A DNA stretch of 5,934 nucleotides. It comes from an uncultured Collinsella sp. (GTDB taxonomy: Bacteria > Actinomycetota > Coriobacteriia > Coriobacteriales > Coriobacteriaceae). This document shows, piece by piece, positions 5,809-5,934 of the stretch (positions are counted from its first letter, which is position 1; every line of letters begins with the position of its first letter). The notes beneath the pieces are model-generated. The model ran no database searches, was not told where the DNA came from, and saw only the letters and a list, made by a program, of their open reading frames with translations. A program made the translations under genes and the position numbers. The stretch is from the NCBI GenBank assembly GCA_900543945.1, contig UQTN01000114.1, positions 1 to 5,934 of the forward strand, written 5' to 3'.

Positions 5809-5934
5809 GTCTTGATCTATAACAATTAGGACCGATTTTACTCGGTAACTGTTACAGATTGAGACGTTTGTGAACCGTGTCGACCGTTTGTCTCGATCTG
5901 TAACACGTAGAGGAAGATTTGCCCTGTTGATGTT
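5809..5934. repeat. Second array of the 57-bp palindromes (continues past window)
   Basis: One full unit lies at 5809-5865, with left arm GTCTTGATCTATAACA and right arm TGTTACAGATTGAGAC. After a 24-bp spacer, a second unit starts at 5890 with GTCTCGATCTGTAACA and is cut by the edge after TGTT (5931-5934), exactly where the 57-bp layout predicts the right arm to begin. The centre of the full unit contains ACCGA and TCGGT as an inner 5-bp stem. Unit length, spacing and arm sequence match the array at 1991-2368, so the two arrays bracket the FHA-kinase pair. Confidence 0.88.

Overview
The window looks like chromosomal DNA of a moderately GC-rich gut actinobacterium. Coriobacteriia, perhaps a Collinsella relative, is my best guess, from the codon style, the GC-rich genes with strong AGGAGG-type ribosome binding sites, and a membrane kinase that ends in a DUF6273-like domain closing on GFCI. 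This is recognition by eye, not a database result. All three genes read on the minus strand, leftward.

Layout. (1) 1-1839: the first 613 codons of a copper-type P1B ATPase (CopA family), cut by the left edge just before the expected TGD motif. Its promoter, near 1887-1917, holds a C5-T-G5 palindrome resembling a CsoR operator. (2) 1991-2368: a regular array of five 57-bp imperfect palindromes with an 80-81 bp period. (3) 2411-4495: a Ser/Thr protein kinase with one transmembrane segment and a DUF6273-like C-terminal domain, probably outside the cell. (4) 4496-4666: a structured gap with a perfect 19-bp inverted repeat and two mutually exclusive 10-bp hairpins. (5) 4667-5629: a protein with an unrecognised N-terminal half and a C-terminal FHA domain. 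(6) 5630-5934: the promoter region of the FHA gene, then the start of a second array of the same 57-bp palindromes at 5809, running off the right edge.

How it may work together. The FHA gene lies upstream of the kinase gene on the same strand. FHA domains bind phosphothreonine, so the pair plausibly forms a phospho-signalling module: the outer domain senses something, the inner kinase phosphorylates targets, and the FHA protein reads the mark. The gap between the genes could decouple or attenuate kinase expression. The module is bracketed by the two palindrome arrays, which are the least explained sequence here. The copper ATPase is probably an unrelated neighbour with its own copper-responsive promoter.
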